From: Adineta steineri
Taxonomy: Eukaryota > Rotifera > Eurotatoria > Adinetida > Adinetidae
Assembly (NCBI GenBank): GCA_905250115.1
Contig: CAJNOI010000120.1
Location: forward strand, 238,327-302,326
Reading direction: 5' to 3'
DNA: 64,000 nucleotides
The notes below the pieces were generated by a model. It made no database searches. It had not been told where the DNA came from and saw nothing but the letters and a program-made list of their open reading frames with translations. This document shows positions 10,525 to 21,206 of the stretch, in pieces. How positions within the stretch are numbered: position 1 is the first letter of the stretch; each line of letters begins with the position of its first letter. The translations under genes and the position numbers were made by a program.

Positions 10525-13405
10525 ATGGCTCAATTAAACTTAACATTTTCTCGAATGTGAGTTTAAAATATTTCTGATGAACTTTGTAATCTTTTACTAA
10601 TTATATAGGTTTTGTATATTTTGTCTTTTCGTAATGGCATTATTTGTTGTCGCAGGCACAATTGTTCTGTCACTCATTCCACTCTATTTATCACCAAAGG
10701 ATTTAAGCATCATCCATACTAAGAATGTTAGCACCATTACCAACGTCGAAACACTAATAGCCACTAGTAAGTGTTTATGCATTATTCTTGTCATACACAT
10801 GCGTAGTCTTTTCTAGAAAACTCACTTATTGCCTTAGACGTCTCTTACCTGTTACCACCTGGATTAGCAAGAAAGCGCACCACACAATCCGTTACTAACC
10901 GACAGACAACCGCTTCTTGCGTAATTTTTATCTTTTATATTCATTGATACTGTGTAATATGTTTTAGTTGCAACAAGCACTCGGTGCGCCTGCCGGTTGC
11001 ATCGGCGTGTACGGCATCGGCCTTACAGGAGGTTTTGGTGCCGGGCGCCGGCGTCGTAGCCGCCGCGAGTAATTTTCTTTTTGAATTAATTTTAGCTATT
11101 CATGTTTACCTATTTATTTTACGTATAGTATTCAATGCGACAAGACAGATCATTCAGGGGTTGTTATTGTCTTCAATGTCGGATTGGATTATCCACAAAG
11201 TTTGTCATGTCAAACGCTGCCCTGTCAAATTGAGTTTTTTACTGATGTTCATGCAAAATTCAGCAGTGCGGCGAATGTCAATCTCGCAGCTGACGATGGA
11301 AGCAACATACCTGTAGAACTGTGTCATGTTCAATCGTTGGCTGATGGCAGTAATCTAAATAGTAGTAGTTCCAGTGGTATTGATGTTAGTAAGTAGATTG
11401 TTTCTTTTAACCAAGAGTAACCCTGCGATGTCTGAAAATTATGGAGCTGAGAAAAATGGCTTTAATGTATTCTGTTGTTTATTTTTGAACAAATATACGC
11501 TTTTTCTTTTTCAGTACCATGTTCATCTATTTGTTTTAATGGTGCACAATGCATAGGTCCAACGACTTGCGCGTGCGCTTCAGGATGGGCTGGTGACAAT
11601 TGCACAACTAGTAATGTAGATTTAGAATTTACTTGATTCGAATACTTTCTATTGTTTCTTTTAGTCGCATGCACAGATCCCCCTTGTCAAAATGGTGGCC
11701 TATGCACAGGTCCTAATAATTGCACCTGTGTAGGCAGTTGGAGTGGTGCAGATTGTGCAATTGGTCAGTAAAATTAAAATTTAAGATGTTTTCTATGATT
11801 GCTATTATTGAGGATTAGGGTGTAAGAGTATAAATATAAATGTGTGATATTATTGGTTTGTGCATAAAGTTGAGATTTGAGATTATCATAAGGGTCTGCA
11901 TGAATCTTTTTGCAACGTTATTTTTCTAACTCTCATGACATGTTCACATTGAATGAATGAGAATAACTATTAATCGTAACTATTTGAGTGAATCGCACAA
12001 TATAAAGTATTATTATCGACATGTTACATAGGTTTTGATAAATGAGGTGAATATAGTCTGTCAGATATATTGTCAATCGATAGAGAAGTAATCAATTTTG
12101 AAGAAAATCTTTTTATTCCATATAGAATCCACAACAACTACAACAACCACAAGCACAACTACAAAATCTACAACTACGACAACCGCAAGCACAACTACAA
12201 AATCTACAACTACAACAGCCACAAGCACAACAACTACGACCACAACTAAAACTACATCTACAACTACAACGACCACAAGCACATCAACCGCAACTACATC
12301 AACTACAACTACAACTACAACAACCACAACTACGTCAACTACAACTACGTCAACTACAACTACAACAACCACAACTACATCAACTACAACAACCTCAAGT
12401 ACAACAACTACTACTACAACAACGACAACTACAACGTCTACAACATCTACAACGTCTACAACATCTACAACGACAACAACTACTACAACTGCATCAACCT
12501 CAAGTACAACAACTACTACAACTGCATCAACCTCAAGTACAACAACTACTACGACTACTACAACAACGACGACAACAAGCACAGACACATCAGGATGTTA
12601 TTATGGTGAGGATCTTGTTAGTTTGGTTGAAGGTGGACAACGCCGTATAAAACATTTAAAAGTTGGTGATAAAGTTTGGTCAATTAACGATCATAATTAT
12701 GAACTTATTGAAGATGAAATTATTTTAATGATGCATAATGGACCAAATCAAAAAGGTTTTTAATCTCTTTTTCCTTTAATATTAATTTATTTCTTGTTTA
12801 TTTAGTTATATTTTATACATTTCAAAGTGTCGAAGGTGGTAAATTTAGTTTAACAGGAGCTCATAATATACCTGTATTCGATACAATTGAAAATAAAATG
12901 AAAATAAAACGTGCATCATTAGTAACTATGCAAGATCGTTTAATTATGTTTGGTAAAACAGTTGAAATAACAAATATATTAATAACAATTAATCAAGGTT
13001 TTTATTCTCCACTTACGTTAAGTAGTTATTTAATGGTTAATAATGTATCAACATCAGTCTTTTCTGAAAAGTAATTTAGCTTAGAATAAAATTTGTAGAT
13101 TATGTTAATTAAATTTTGTTTTTTTATTTAGTTATAAAGTATCATCAAGAACAGTACATTTAGTATTTATACCAATTCGGATTTATTATCATATAACACG
13201 ATGGATATATGGAAATAACTATAATCCATTTGTAGAAATAGAAGAAGGTTTACATCCAATTCCTTATTTTTATAAACAACAGCAAGCTAAAATGAGATTT
13301 GTATTTTTGAAATTCCCAAAATATTTATTTTCAACTATTATTATAATCATTATTATACATTTTGTTCAAAAATGGACAATTAAATTATTATCAAAACATA
13401 AATAA
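10525..13405 (+). CDS. EGF / Thr-rich / Hint-domain membrane protein (hog-like)
   Basis: Exons I can support: 10525-10556 (perhaps from 10479), 10609-10766, a short exon from 10968 whose end is uncertain, 11129-11388, 11515-11610, 11665-11763, 12126-12755, 12806-13070, 13132-13405. Phases match at every join except around the short exon. Order: a short cytoplasmic tail and signal anchor (VVAGTIVLSLIPLYL), a domain with SCQTLPCQ, two EGF-like modules (CFNGAQC, CQNGGLC), a Thr/Ser-rich stalk of about 150 residues, then a Hint domain. The Hint domain starts with Cys in SGCYYGED, followed by HLKVGDKV, a T-x-x-H box (TGAH) and GFYSPLT, and a C-terminal TM helix (STIIIIIIIHFV) ends the protein. Hint domains perform autoproteolysis in Hedgehog; Cys and TxxH are kept here. 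The residue matching the second Hedgehog cysteine is not Cys (STSVFS). The true 5' exon may lie upstream. Confidence 0.75.
10968..11070 (+). other. GC-rich island inside the EGF/Hint gene
   Basis: About 100 bases dominated by G and C (for example GGGCGCCGGCGTCGTAG) in otherwise AT-rich DNA. The acceptor at 10966-10967 opens it. If a donor at CG|GTGCGC (10984/10985) is used, the phase into exon 11129 fits and most of the island is intron. Read on as exon it reaches a stop. Confidence 0.5.
12126..12590 (+). repeat. ACA/ACT-type trinucleotide tract encoding a Thr-rich stalk
   Basis: Imperfect trinucleotide repeats (ACAACTACAAC, with ACG, TCA and AGC variants) coding for Thr and Ser between the EGF modules and the Hint domain. 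Such stalks are usually heavily O-glycosylated. The opposite strand gives an artefactual poly-Val frame. Confidence 0.85.
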
Positions 13406-14344
13406 GAATCACCTTTATGATTCTTTTGACTTTCTGTTTTGCTATTTTACTTTGTAACTAATTAATATATTTTTTTTCTAAATACATTTAAACTAACCTA
13501 TTACTCGTTCTTTTATACAATCGATTTGAAGTAATAATACTTACAAATTCTCTTAGCTTTATGGATGTTAGAAGAAATATTTGCTACGTTTGGTTCATAG
13601 TCTGAAATAGTCTGTATTTTTTTCCGAAACATAAACTATGACTGTCTAAACCTAGATTACGATATTGATGTGGTCACATAAGTTGTGATGAGAATAAATA
13701 CCAGAAAAAAACAAATACTTTCTTCTTTTATTAATATAAAAGATTATCAAACAAGGGTGTGGATGTGAATGTAGTATAGGTTTGGATGTTAAATCTATCT
13801 CTGTACCAGATCCACCCTCAAAAATTGATTCGAAATGAAATCTTGTCTGTTCTCAAATATTCTAAAATAGTTTGTTAAACATAAAATGAATTACGATTAA
13901 CATTTCCTTAGTGGTAATTTTTGAATTAGACTTCCGGTTAAGAATGACTAAAACAAAAATGATGCAACGCTTGTTGAGCAGCTCTTATATAACTCGTCTA
14001 GGAAATAAAATAATATGTAGAATGCTATGACCTAAACATTTTATTATTTTGTAATGATTAATATATATGTATTTATACTCGCATAGACTAACCTACATGG
14101 TATAAACGTCTACGCCAATAATTTCCTTGTTATTAAATTAATATAAAAGATAGAATATCGTATTGTTTCATTAGTTGAACAGAATAGAATGTATATTATA
14201 ATATTGCCAGATGTTAATCAATAAAGACTAAGAAAGATATGTTAGTTTTTACATTCAATCATTTTTATTCAAAATTCAATCGTTCTGATAACAAAAACAA
14301 GAAATGTTGTTTATTTTTTTCGAATAAAAGTGGATTATTCTATT
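13406..14344. other. spacer without gene
   Basis: AT-rich DNA between two convergent genes. Only the hairpin at 13753-13820 stands out. Confidence 0.5.
13753..13820. repeat. telomere-like hairpin element
   Basis: G-rich arm AAGGGTGTGGATGTGAATG, a spacer, then C-rich arm AGATCCACCCTCAAA. It lies about 350 bases 3' of the EGF/Hint gene. Confidence 0.6.
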
Positions 14345-14803
14345 TTAACCAACAAGTCCACTACGCCATATGCCAGCAACGATTCGGCTAGGTTTTGGCT
14401 CTGATACAATAAGTTCGGCGAATCGTTTTCGTCCTATTAATGATTCCATAGGTCGACGATTTAACGAAGCCCATTTAAAATATTGTTCTTCACCTGAATC
14501 CAAAGCATCACGTTTTACTTCATCGAATTGTTCATTATCTTCTACTGAACTTGATTGTTGATGGACTGATGCAGATATTAGTGAGCGTATAAATTTAGAA
14601 GTTTGACTGTTTGATATTAGTGAATCATCATTTTTGTTCATGGATCGATGAGTTATATCGTATAAACGATTTGTATTATGTGGATATGCAATAACTAAAA
14701 AGAGAAAATCTAGATTTTTATATTATTAATTTTCATTAGACTTACCAGTATCAATGAAAGATAAAATAATAAATAATGAGCATAATATGATAATTGGCTT
14801 CAT
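14345..14803 (-). CDS. neuropeptide-like precursor with amidation and dibasic sites
   Basis: Two exons on the minus strand, 14803-14746 and 14694-14345, with intron GTAAGT...TTTTTAG and clean phase (135 aa). Residues 1-22 form a signal peptide (IIILCSLFIILSF, cut probably after VIA). The rest is short, hydrophilic and free of Cys. Processing sites: KR at 80-81, RR at 99-100, and the classical amidation-plus-cleavage site GRKR at 107-110, preceded by RRPMESLI. The last segment starts FAELIVSEP and ends RSGLVG, whose final Gly could also give an amide. Predicted products: a peptide of up to 25 residues (82-106) ending in Ile-amide, and a C-terminal peptide (111-135). I recognise no known peptide family. 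CRE-like sites lie upstream, and several 7TM receptors that could bind peptides are nearby, though none can be paired with it. Confidence 0.65.
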
Positions 14804-14884
14804 GACTGAACTGTTGTCAAAAAAATGAAGAATTTCTTTGTATCAAATAACTGAATATAATAATGATTAAAAACATTTCTCCAA

Positions 14885-14893
14885 CTATTTATA
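14885..14893 (-). promoter_or_regulatory. TATA box of the peptide precursor gene
   Basis: On the minus strand it reads TATAAATAG, about 80 bases upstream of the ATG at 14803. Confidence 0.5.
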
Positions 14894-14922
14894 ATGATCG
14901 GCCAAATAACGCGTGGTAGAGA

Positions 14923-15224
14923 TGACGTACATTATAAGTTAGGACCATATACGTCATTCAAAACCGATACTATAGTGATATACGCCCTTTGATGTCAAAT
15001 TCTGCGCAGGAGGTGACAAGAATAAAATAGTTTGCTAAATATTTATTTTCTTTTATAAAGCGTAACTACGTGGTAAAAGCAAGTAAGAACAAGTTAAAGC
15101 TCAATCTTGGTGTTCTTTTTCTGTTACAACAACTAACGGCGTTGATCAATGACGTTATACTTACGTGTGCATAATCGCGTAGTTGCACTACCTTTACAAA
15201 AATAGCTTGCCAGTTCTACGTCAT
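14923..15224 (-). promoter_or_regulatory. cluster of four CRE-like sites upstream of the peptide gene
   Basis: TGACGTAC at 14923-14930, TACGTCAT at 14950-14957, TGACGTTA at 15150-15157 and TACGTCAT at 15217-15224. Each contains the TGACG core bound by CREB/ATF-type bZIP factors. They lie 120-420 bases upstream of the precursor ATG. Confidence 0.45.
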
Positions 15225-15669
15225 TAATAAAAGATCCTACGACACTTCTAATTAATCATATAACGTGGTCGTTAGTTAATATTTTATCATTACGTAACTC
15301 ACCCCGCATAAAATTCCTAGTACTAAATGGAGTTGCCCACCTTTTCTTGTTGTATGGTATTACATCAGAAGTTAGATATATTTGCTTTTCTATTCCAGAA
15401 ATATTTCTCAGATATAAATTAAAAAGGTCAATGTAACTTTCCACTCGTACAGAAATCGATTCTTTTTCATTTTCGATAACTAGTTACTTGTGGCCAATAA
15501 AATTAAATTGTATCTAAGAATCTATACGAACCATTTTTAATCAGTATATTATTTTAAGAATTAGCCTAGACAGATTATAATTCAAAAATCTACTTTACAA
15601 AATATATCATTGTATTTTCTATTCAAATTTTTCATCAACCCGTATTTTATATCGAAAGTAGTACGTAAC
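15225..15669. other. no gene recognised
   Basis: A minus-strand frame at 15256-15444 (NLYLRNISGIEK) looks mildly protein-like, but it has no clear partner exon or family. Confidence 0.35.
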
Positions 15670-15722
15670 TTGGTGGGTGGATGTGGATGCCACTACTTCT
15701 CTCGCATCCTGACCCACACCCT
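15670..15722. repeat. telomere-like hairpin element at the edge of an F-box fragment
   Basis: G-rich arm TGGTGGGTGGATGTGGATG and C-rich arm CATCCTGACCCACACCC. It sits directly 5' of the F-box pseudogene fragment, in one continuous open frame with it. Confidence 0.6.
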
Positions 15723-15729
15723 TCGGCTT

Positions 15730-15930
15730 ACTTCTAATAATCTCATAGATATTCGTTACATAAAAGGATTGTGGATTTCATCGAGAGATTATTCTTATTT
15801 GAATGCTAATCGATGGAAGGAACTTCTTCATCTCATGCCAAGTTTAGGGAAATTTTATGTAAATGTGATAACTTCAAAGAACAAAATCGCTATTGATTGT
15901 ATAAAACATTCACTTAAAATAAAATGTTGA
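15730..15930 (+). pseudogene. F-box/LRR-like family fragment
   Basis: The frame gives YLNANRWKELLHLMPSLGKF, which matches the segment YLDANRWQNLILSHIPNLIIF of the intact F-box gene at 48359 and the equivalent part of the gene just downstream. No F-box, no start and no rest of the protein is present, so it is a truncated copy next to its intact relative. Confidence 0.6.
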
Positions 15931-16222
15931 TTTAAAAATAAGAAAGTACATGTGAATTGTAGATATACATGTATTCACTCATTTCGCATCCACTCACAAG
16001 CTCCGTGTTTATTTACATATTTACTGACCGATCGAAAACATTTCTATTTCCATATCATTGAACTTTGAACTAACATCTTAAGACGGCGTAAAGATTATTT
16101 TTCTCGCCCATAGTGCTGCCTGATTTAGTCGTCTAGAAAAAAATGCTTCTCTTTCAGCGTAGTATTATAAATTCATCACCATAATTTGAAATAATCATTT
16201 AGTTGAATAGCTAAAAGTGAAG

Positions 16223-18116
16223 ATGAAAAGGTAACTTTAAAAAAATAAAATACATTCTCTTCTAATAATATGAGCATTTTGTAATCTGTAATTTTCTTTC
16301 TTATAATCATAGATCAGCAACGCATTTTGAAGATCTTTCAAATGAACTTTTACTCAATATTTTCGATTTACTTGATGGTTATCATATATTCGATGCTTTT
16401 TCTGATCTCAATAACCGTATCCAACAACTCATTACTAGTCCTGATTTCTTCCTCAAATTAAATATTTCATTTATGTCTAAATCAAATTTTAACAGACGTT
16501 CGGTCAATATTATCCGTCCAAATATGAATCAAATTATTTCATTACAATTATCAGAACCATTTTTCATCAAAAATTTCTTTACATCATTTCCTATTGACAT
16601 ATCATTCAATCGTCTCGAATCATTGGTACTCAATGATCTTAATATAGATCATGATGTTTTTATTCTTACTAGTTTAGCCCAATTACCTCGACTCTTCTCT
16701 CTCAAAATCTTCTGTTACGAATGGTATGAACTATTTATGATTTTTCAATCAGTATTTCGTCTACCTGTTTTACGATATGCCAAAATTTTGTGTTCCAACT
16801 GGGGTTCTAGATTTGTTCCGTTTCCCATCGCTACGAGCGACAAACAACGAAGTATGACTCTTGAGTATCTCGCTGTTGATGGTCCGCCTGATCTTACAAG
16901 TATCTACAATCTTCTATCATATACACCTCGACTTCGTCGTTTGTCATTTGAGAATATATTGTGCAGTAAATACATACCAGTAGGACAATGTACAATACCA
17001 CGCAATCTAACTAGTATTTCTCTATATCATTGGCGTTTATCATTTGATAAATTCGCATCATTCATTGCAATCGTTGGTTCTGAACTCGAATTCTTACGCA
17101 TTTCAATTATTCATAAAACTGCCCTATCAAATGCTTATCAATGGCAACAATTAATTATACGTCATATGCCACGTTTGCGTACGTTTCTATTTGATTACCA
17201 TGGTCCATTAATTAAAGATGCTCATGGAAATAATCGCTGTCAAACATTACTTGATGAATTTTCTTCACCATTTTGGATCGAACAACAATGGTTTTTTGCC
17301 CATAGCCATTGTCATCATTTTTCTCAAAAAGAAGAACGGTTAGCATTTTATTCTTCTCAAATGCGCGGGTATATTCAATGAAAGAAAATACTTATTGTTG
17401 TGAAATAATGATTCTTTTCTTTTAGGCGACAGTTTTGTCAATCTGATGAATTTTTAGATAATAAAATATGTTCATGCCGAGATCCACTCTTCCATTTATC
17501 TTTTGGACCACGCATTAGTATAAAAAGTCAAAATATTGTTGCCAATTTTCCCTTTCAATTTCCTCGTGTAACTGAATTACAACTTACCATTAATTATACT
17601 ACGATCAATATTGACTCATTCATTGATAATCTAAGTCATATTTTTATTTTGACAAATATTACTTATTTAAAGATTTCATTTAATAATCAATTGTTGAACA
17701 ATTTTGTTAAACTTCTTAATCGTATGCCTAATGTTCAAAAATTGATTCTTGATGTATGGTCATCATCTGAAATGGAAGTATCGTCAGATCAACAAACTAA
17801 TACAGATGATTTGGTATGCAACAATAATGTGCGATATGTACAAATAATTGGCAAACTTGCACTTAGCACTGTTCAATTAATCAATAAGCTTTTTCCTCGA
17901 ATGGAACGTCTTCGACTTCTGAACGGAGAGGATACTCTCATACCATTTGTACGAACGTTATTGTCAAACAGAATTGATAACAGTCATCTTTTTTCATTAG
18001 TGTTTGATGGTGATGATGCGATGATCAAACAATTGAAGACAATGATCGATGATGAAAAATTACTTGATACTTATGATATCAAACGTCGACAGCATGGATC
18101 GTGCTTATGGTGGTAA
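16223..18116 (+). CDS. F-box protein with LRR-like C-terminal region
   Basis: Three exons: 16223-16230 (only ATGAAAAG), 16313-17368 and 17426-18116; introns start GTAACT and GTATAT and end in TAG. Phases fit, 584 aa. The tiny first exon is inferred from phase and gives MKRSATHFEDL. The F-box begins at about residue 7 (FEDLSNELLLNIFDLL). The rest is a long array of degenerate leucine-rich segments (LPRLFSL, TPRLRRLSF, MPRLRTFLF, MPNVQKLIL), ending CLWW. F-box proteins recruit substrates to SCF ubiquitin ligases through Skp1; the LRR-like part would choose the substrate, unknown here. The second intron lies at the same place, after the FWIE-QQWFF segment, as in the relative at 48359. Confidence 0.8.
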
Positions 18117-19238
18117 AAAAATGTATTTTGTTCTTACACTGTCTATAATTAATAAAGTACTAATTATTTCAAATAAATGTTGGTTTAATTATTTTCGCAC
18201 AAGAGATAAAAACGGGAGATATGCAATTCATATTGAGAGTGAGGGCGAAGTAAAGATTTAGAACGATGCTTTACAATTATCATTACATTTCTGACATTGA
18301 AATATCTGCGACATGACATATCAGTCTTATGCACATGTACCATCATTTATCTTCAAAAGTTCCTACGTCTTCCACATGGCAAATATATAAATAAGAGACA
18401 CAACTATGTCGATAAAAAGCAAAGTATTTTCTCCTTTTCTTTGAATGGCTTATGTTTTATGAGTAATGTATCAATAGGTATCTAACGACTGTTCTTTTTC
18501 TTCCTTTCATTGCACAATGTTTCTACAATTACATTATACTAGAATGAGGATGATGGTGTGTAATAGAAGCTGAATTTTTAATTGCCACATTCTTTTGATT
18601 TGAAAAATCATCAATCTAAGTTATTTTCGGTTATCCCAACGCCTCCGTCGTTTTAGATAATATAGATATTGTGGTGTTATTCGAACATCTCTATGAAGAA
18701 TCTGGTTTTTGCATGTCACATGCTGAACATGGAAAATAAGAATAGTTGAGGGTGTGGGTTTATCTTCTCTGTATACTCATCGATACCCACACCCAAATAC
18801 CTGACAAAAAAGTAGTGTTAAAAAACATTTCATTTTTTTTTTGTCTATAGCAAGATACACTTCAGATTTATTTTGTGTTTTTCTCAAAACTAATTTTCCA
18901 CTCAAAGCGATTGATTGTGATAAAATCACCCGTTTTATTTCTGATTATCAAGGTGAAATTATAAAAACGAGAAAGTGAAATTTTTGAAAAAGCTGTAAAA
19001 TATCTCAAAAAAGAACGGAAAAAACAGTCTGAATGTTGATTTTGCTAGTATGTTTCTTTTCTAAAAGAATAACATACTTTTCCAGTTAAAGCTCTGCTTG
19101 AGGGGAATAGAAAAAAAAATTTCCATTTATGTTGTTCATTAAAAATTAATTAGCTTATAGTCACACAAGATATTTCAGACATCTTCTATATGAAAAAAAA
19201 GTCATTTAAAAGATATTTTTAAATAATCAACATAATTA
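18117..19238. other. spacer without gene
   Basis: AT-rich, with a hairpin at 18745-18797. Short frames here carry no motif. Confidence 0.5.
18745..18797. repeat. telomere-like hairpin element
   Basis: Arms TTGAGGGTGTGGGTTTATC and ATCGATACCCACACCCAAA around a short spacer. It lies about 630 bases 3' of the F-box gene. Confidence 0.65.
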
Positions 19239-19607
19239 TTGTCATTCATTCTAAAAATAAATGATAATATAAAAAGGCAGAGTTTATATAGATTTCTTTT
19301 TGATAATCTATTTTCTATATGTCTCTTTTTAGCTTGTATACTAGCATTAATATTTCTACTAATAATTATATTTGATAAAACATGTCATACAGTTTCAATG
19401 ATGTTTGCTGCTATGTTAGAGAAAAGACTCAACGTTTTACATCTGTCAATACTTTATTTTATGCACAAAGAGAATTAAAAATGGTTTATTGAATAATTGG
19501 GTTTTATTATGATCTTTTTATTTAAATTTACTGATGCAGTTGGTACATCCCTAATGAAAAGAATAAGTCGACAATCGAGCATAGTGGTAGCTGTGTTACA
19601 CAAATAA
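19239..19607 (+). pseudogene. truncated tandem copy of the downstream 7TM receptor
   Basis: TM1 and the first loop (LALIFLLIIIFDKTCHT) match the intact receptor at 20143 (LALLFLFIIFIDKTCHT). The sequence then jumps to the third-loop segment AQRELKMVY, meets a TGA, and jumps again to FKFTDAV and the tail RQSSIVVAV (intact: FKFTDPV, RRSNTVVAI). TM2-TM5 and TM6 to early TM7 are deleted, and the pieces lie in different frames. It ends with TAA at 19605. Confidence 0.8.
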
Positions 19608-20142
19608 GACAATAATTTACTCTATATTCATAGAAGTTTTCTGAACCTAACTATAGATGCGCTCTCATCAATAATAATAGTCTCATTATAATTATATTAA
19701 GATACCAGCGTTTTTTTTCTAATCATTTTAATGTCTAAATGCATACATCTCTCGTTATTCTTGTTATTTTTAATTCAACTGTCAGTAACTCGTACACGTC
19801 ACCGAAAGAAATATAATAATCAAGTAATGACATCTTTTTTAAGAAACATTTCAATTAATAATCATAGACAGAAACCACAGGCATTTTTTACAATTAAATT
19901 ATCACTTTTTCATCATGATATTCAACTATAATTTTTTCCTACGAGAATAAATGTAAGAATCTCGCATGATCTTTGACTAGAAAAAATAAAAAAAAGCTAT
20001 TCTAGACAATGCAACAGTTTCATCTGGAGATAATTTAGAATTCACGGTATATTTCTATGCCAAGTATTTTGAAAATATCGATATCGTTGATAGTTTTACA
20101 TGAAAAATCTATCTACTTCTTTTCTTTTCCATTATTTTCTAG
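19608..20142. other. spacer between the dead and live receptor copies
   Basis: AT-rich. A hydrophobic 66-codon frame at 19731 has no motif. The sequence TTATTTTCTAG directly before the ATG at 20143 would also serve as an acceptor if an untranslated exon exists upstream. Confidence 0.4.
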
Positions 20143-21090
20143 ATGAATACAATAACTCAATTAGTTTCTCTACCAAAAGATTTAAATTCTACACTTATAA
20201 ATACTGAATCATGGTTTATTCCTATCGATATTCTCTTACTTATATGTCTTTTCTTAGCTATTCTATTGGCTTTATTATTTTTATTTATTATTTTCATTGA
20301 TAAAACATGTCATACAATTCCAATGATGTTTGTAGCAAATTCATGTTTTGCTTGTCTTTCATTGACGATTATTATGTTTTGGACGACAATCTTTACGCTT
20401 CAGAATGATCTTAAACAAATTTCCTATGAAGATTCATCATGTATTTTTCGAGGTTACATGATTTACGTTACCGGTGGTGAATTATTTTATGCATATCTCT
20501 TACAAGCTACTTATAGTTATATGACAGTTGTTTATCACACTCGATTATTTTGGCAATCAGCAAAATTTCAATTATTTCTCATTTGTTTAATGTGGGTATC
20601 TGTCTTTATATGTATTTTACCACATTTACTCACTCATGAAATTAAATATCAAGTTAATGATCAAATATGTCAAATGGTACTTCATCTTTCTGTTGTAGCA
20701 GTTTATAATATATTTTATGTTTATATAATACCGATGAGTGGAATTATGTTTATATATTTGAAATTAGTTCGATATGTTAAAGAAATGAATCAACATATTA
20801 CACCTGTAAATACTTTAGTTCGTGCACAAAGAGAATTAAAAATGGTTTATCGAATAATGATTCTTCTATTGATTTTATTAACAATGGGCGTACCTTTTAC
20901 AATTTTTGTTTTTATGGGATTTATAACTGAACCACCAAAATATCATTTACGTATAGCGTATATATTCGTTAGGATCTCGTTAATGTTTGTAATGATTGTA
21001 TTATTTAAATTTACAGATCCAGTTAAAAATGCAATAATGAAAAAAATAACTCGACGATCGAATACCGTCGTAGCCATAATAATGACATAA
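20143..21090 (+). CDS. 7TM receptor, bdelloid-expanded family
   Basis: Single exon, 315 aa, seven hydrophobic helices. TM1 is at about 25-48 (LLLICLFLAILLALLFLF). The TM3 start has the extracellular Cys (SSCIFRG) that would pair with a Cys in loop 2 (QICQMV). The usual DRY position reads VVYHTRLFW. Loop 3 is basic (RAQRELKMVYR), and TM7 ends FKFTDPVKNAIMKK in place of NPxxY. Likely a plasma-membrane G-protein-coupled receptor of unknown ligand. It is the intact partner of the truncated copy about 0.5 kb upstream and faces the B-box gene tail to tail. Confidence 0.8.
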   Translation: MNTITQLVSLPKDLNSTLINTESWFIPIDILLLICLFLAILLALLFLFIIFIDKTCHTIPMMFVANSCFACLSLTIIMFWTTIFTLQNDLKQISYEDSSCIFRGYMIYVTGGELFYAYLLQATYSYMTVVYHTRLFWQSAKFQLFLICLMWVSVFICILPHLLTHEIKYQVNDQICQMVLHLSVVAVYNIFYVYIIPMSGIMFIYLKLVRYVKEMNQHITPVNTLVRAQRELKMVYRIMILLLILLTMGVPFTIFVFMGFITEPPKYHLRIAYIFVRISLMFVMIVLFKFTDPVKNAIMKKITRRSNTVVAIIMT

Positions 21091-21140
21091 AAGAGAATAT
21101 GTTTGATATTATTTTGTATTTATATCATTAAAACTATATT

Positions 21141-21189
21141 AAGGGTATGTGTGTGTGAGGTTGATAAATCCCCACACCCACACCCTCGA
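21141..21189. repeat. telomere-like hairpin element between convergent genes
   Basis: G-rich arm AAGGGTATGTGTGTGTGAGG and C-rich arm CCCCACACCCACACCCTCGA. It fills the 116-base gap between the 3' ends of the receptor (21090) and the B-box gene (21207). Confidence 0.7.
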
Positions 21190-21206
21190 ACATGCTTCTA
21201 GATGAA

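Noticed and set aside
12073-12588. 171-codon poly-Val frame on the minus strand
   Set aside because: It is the complement of the ACA/ACT repeats that encode the Thr-rich stalk of the EGF/Hint gene; no real protein signal.
15256-15444. 62-codon minus-strand frame in the peptide-gene upstream region
   Set aside because: Protein-like in part, but no partner exon or family; it overlaps no recognised site.
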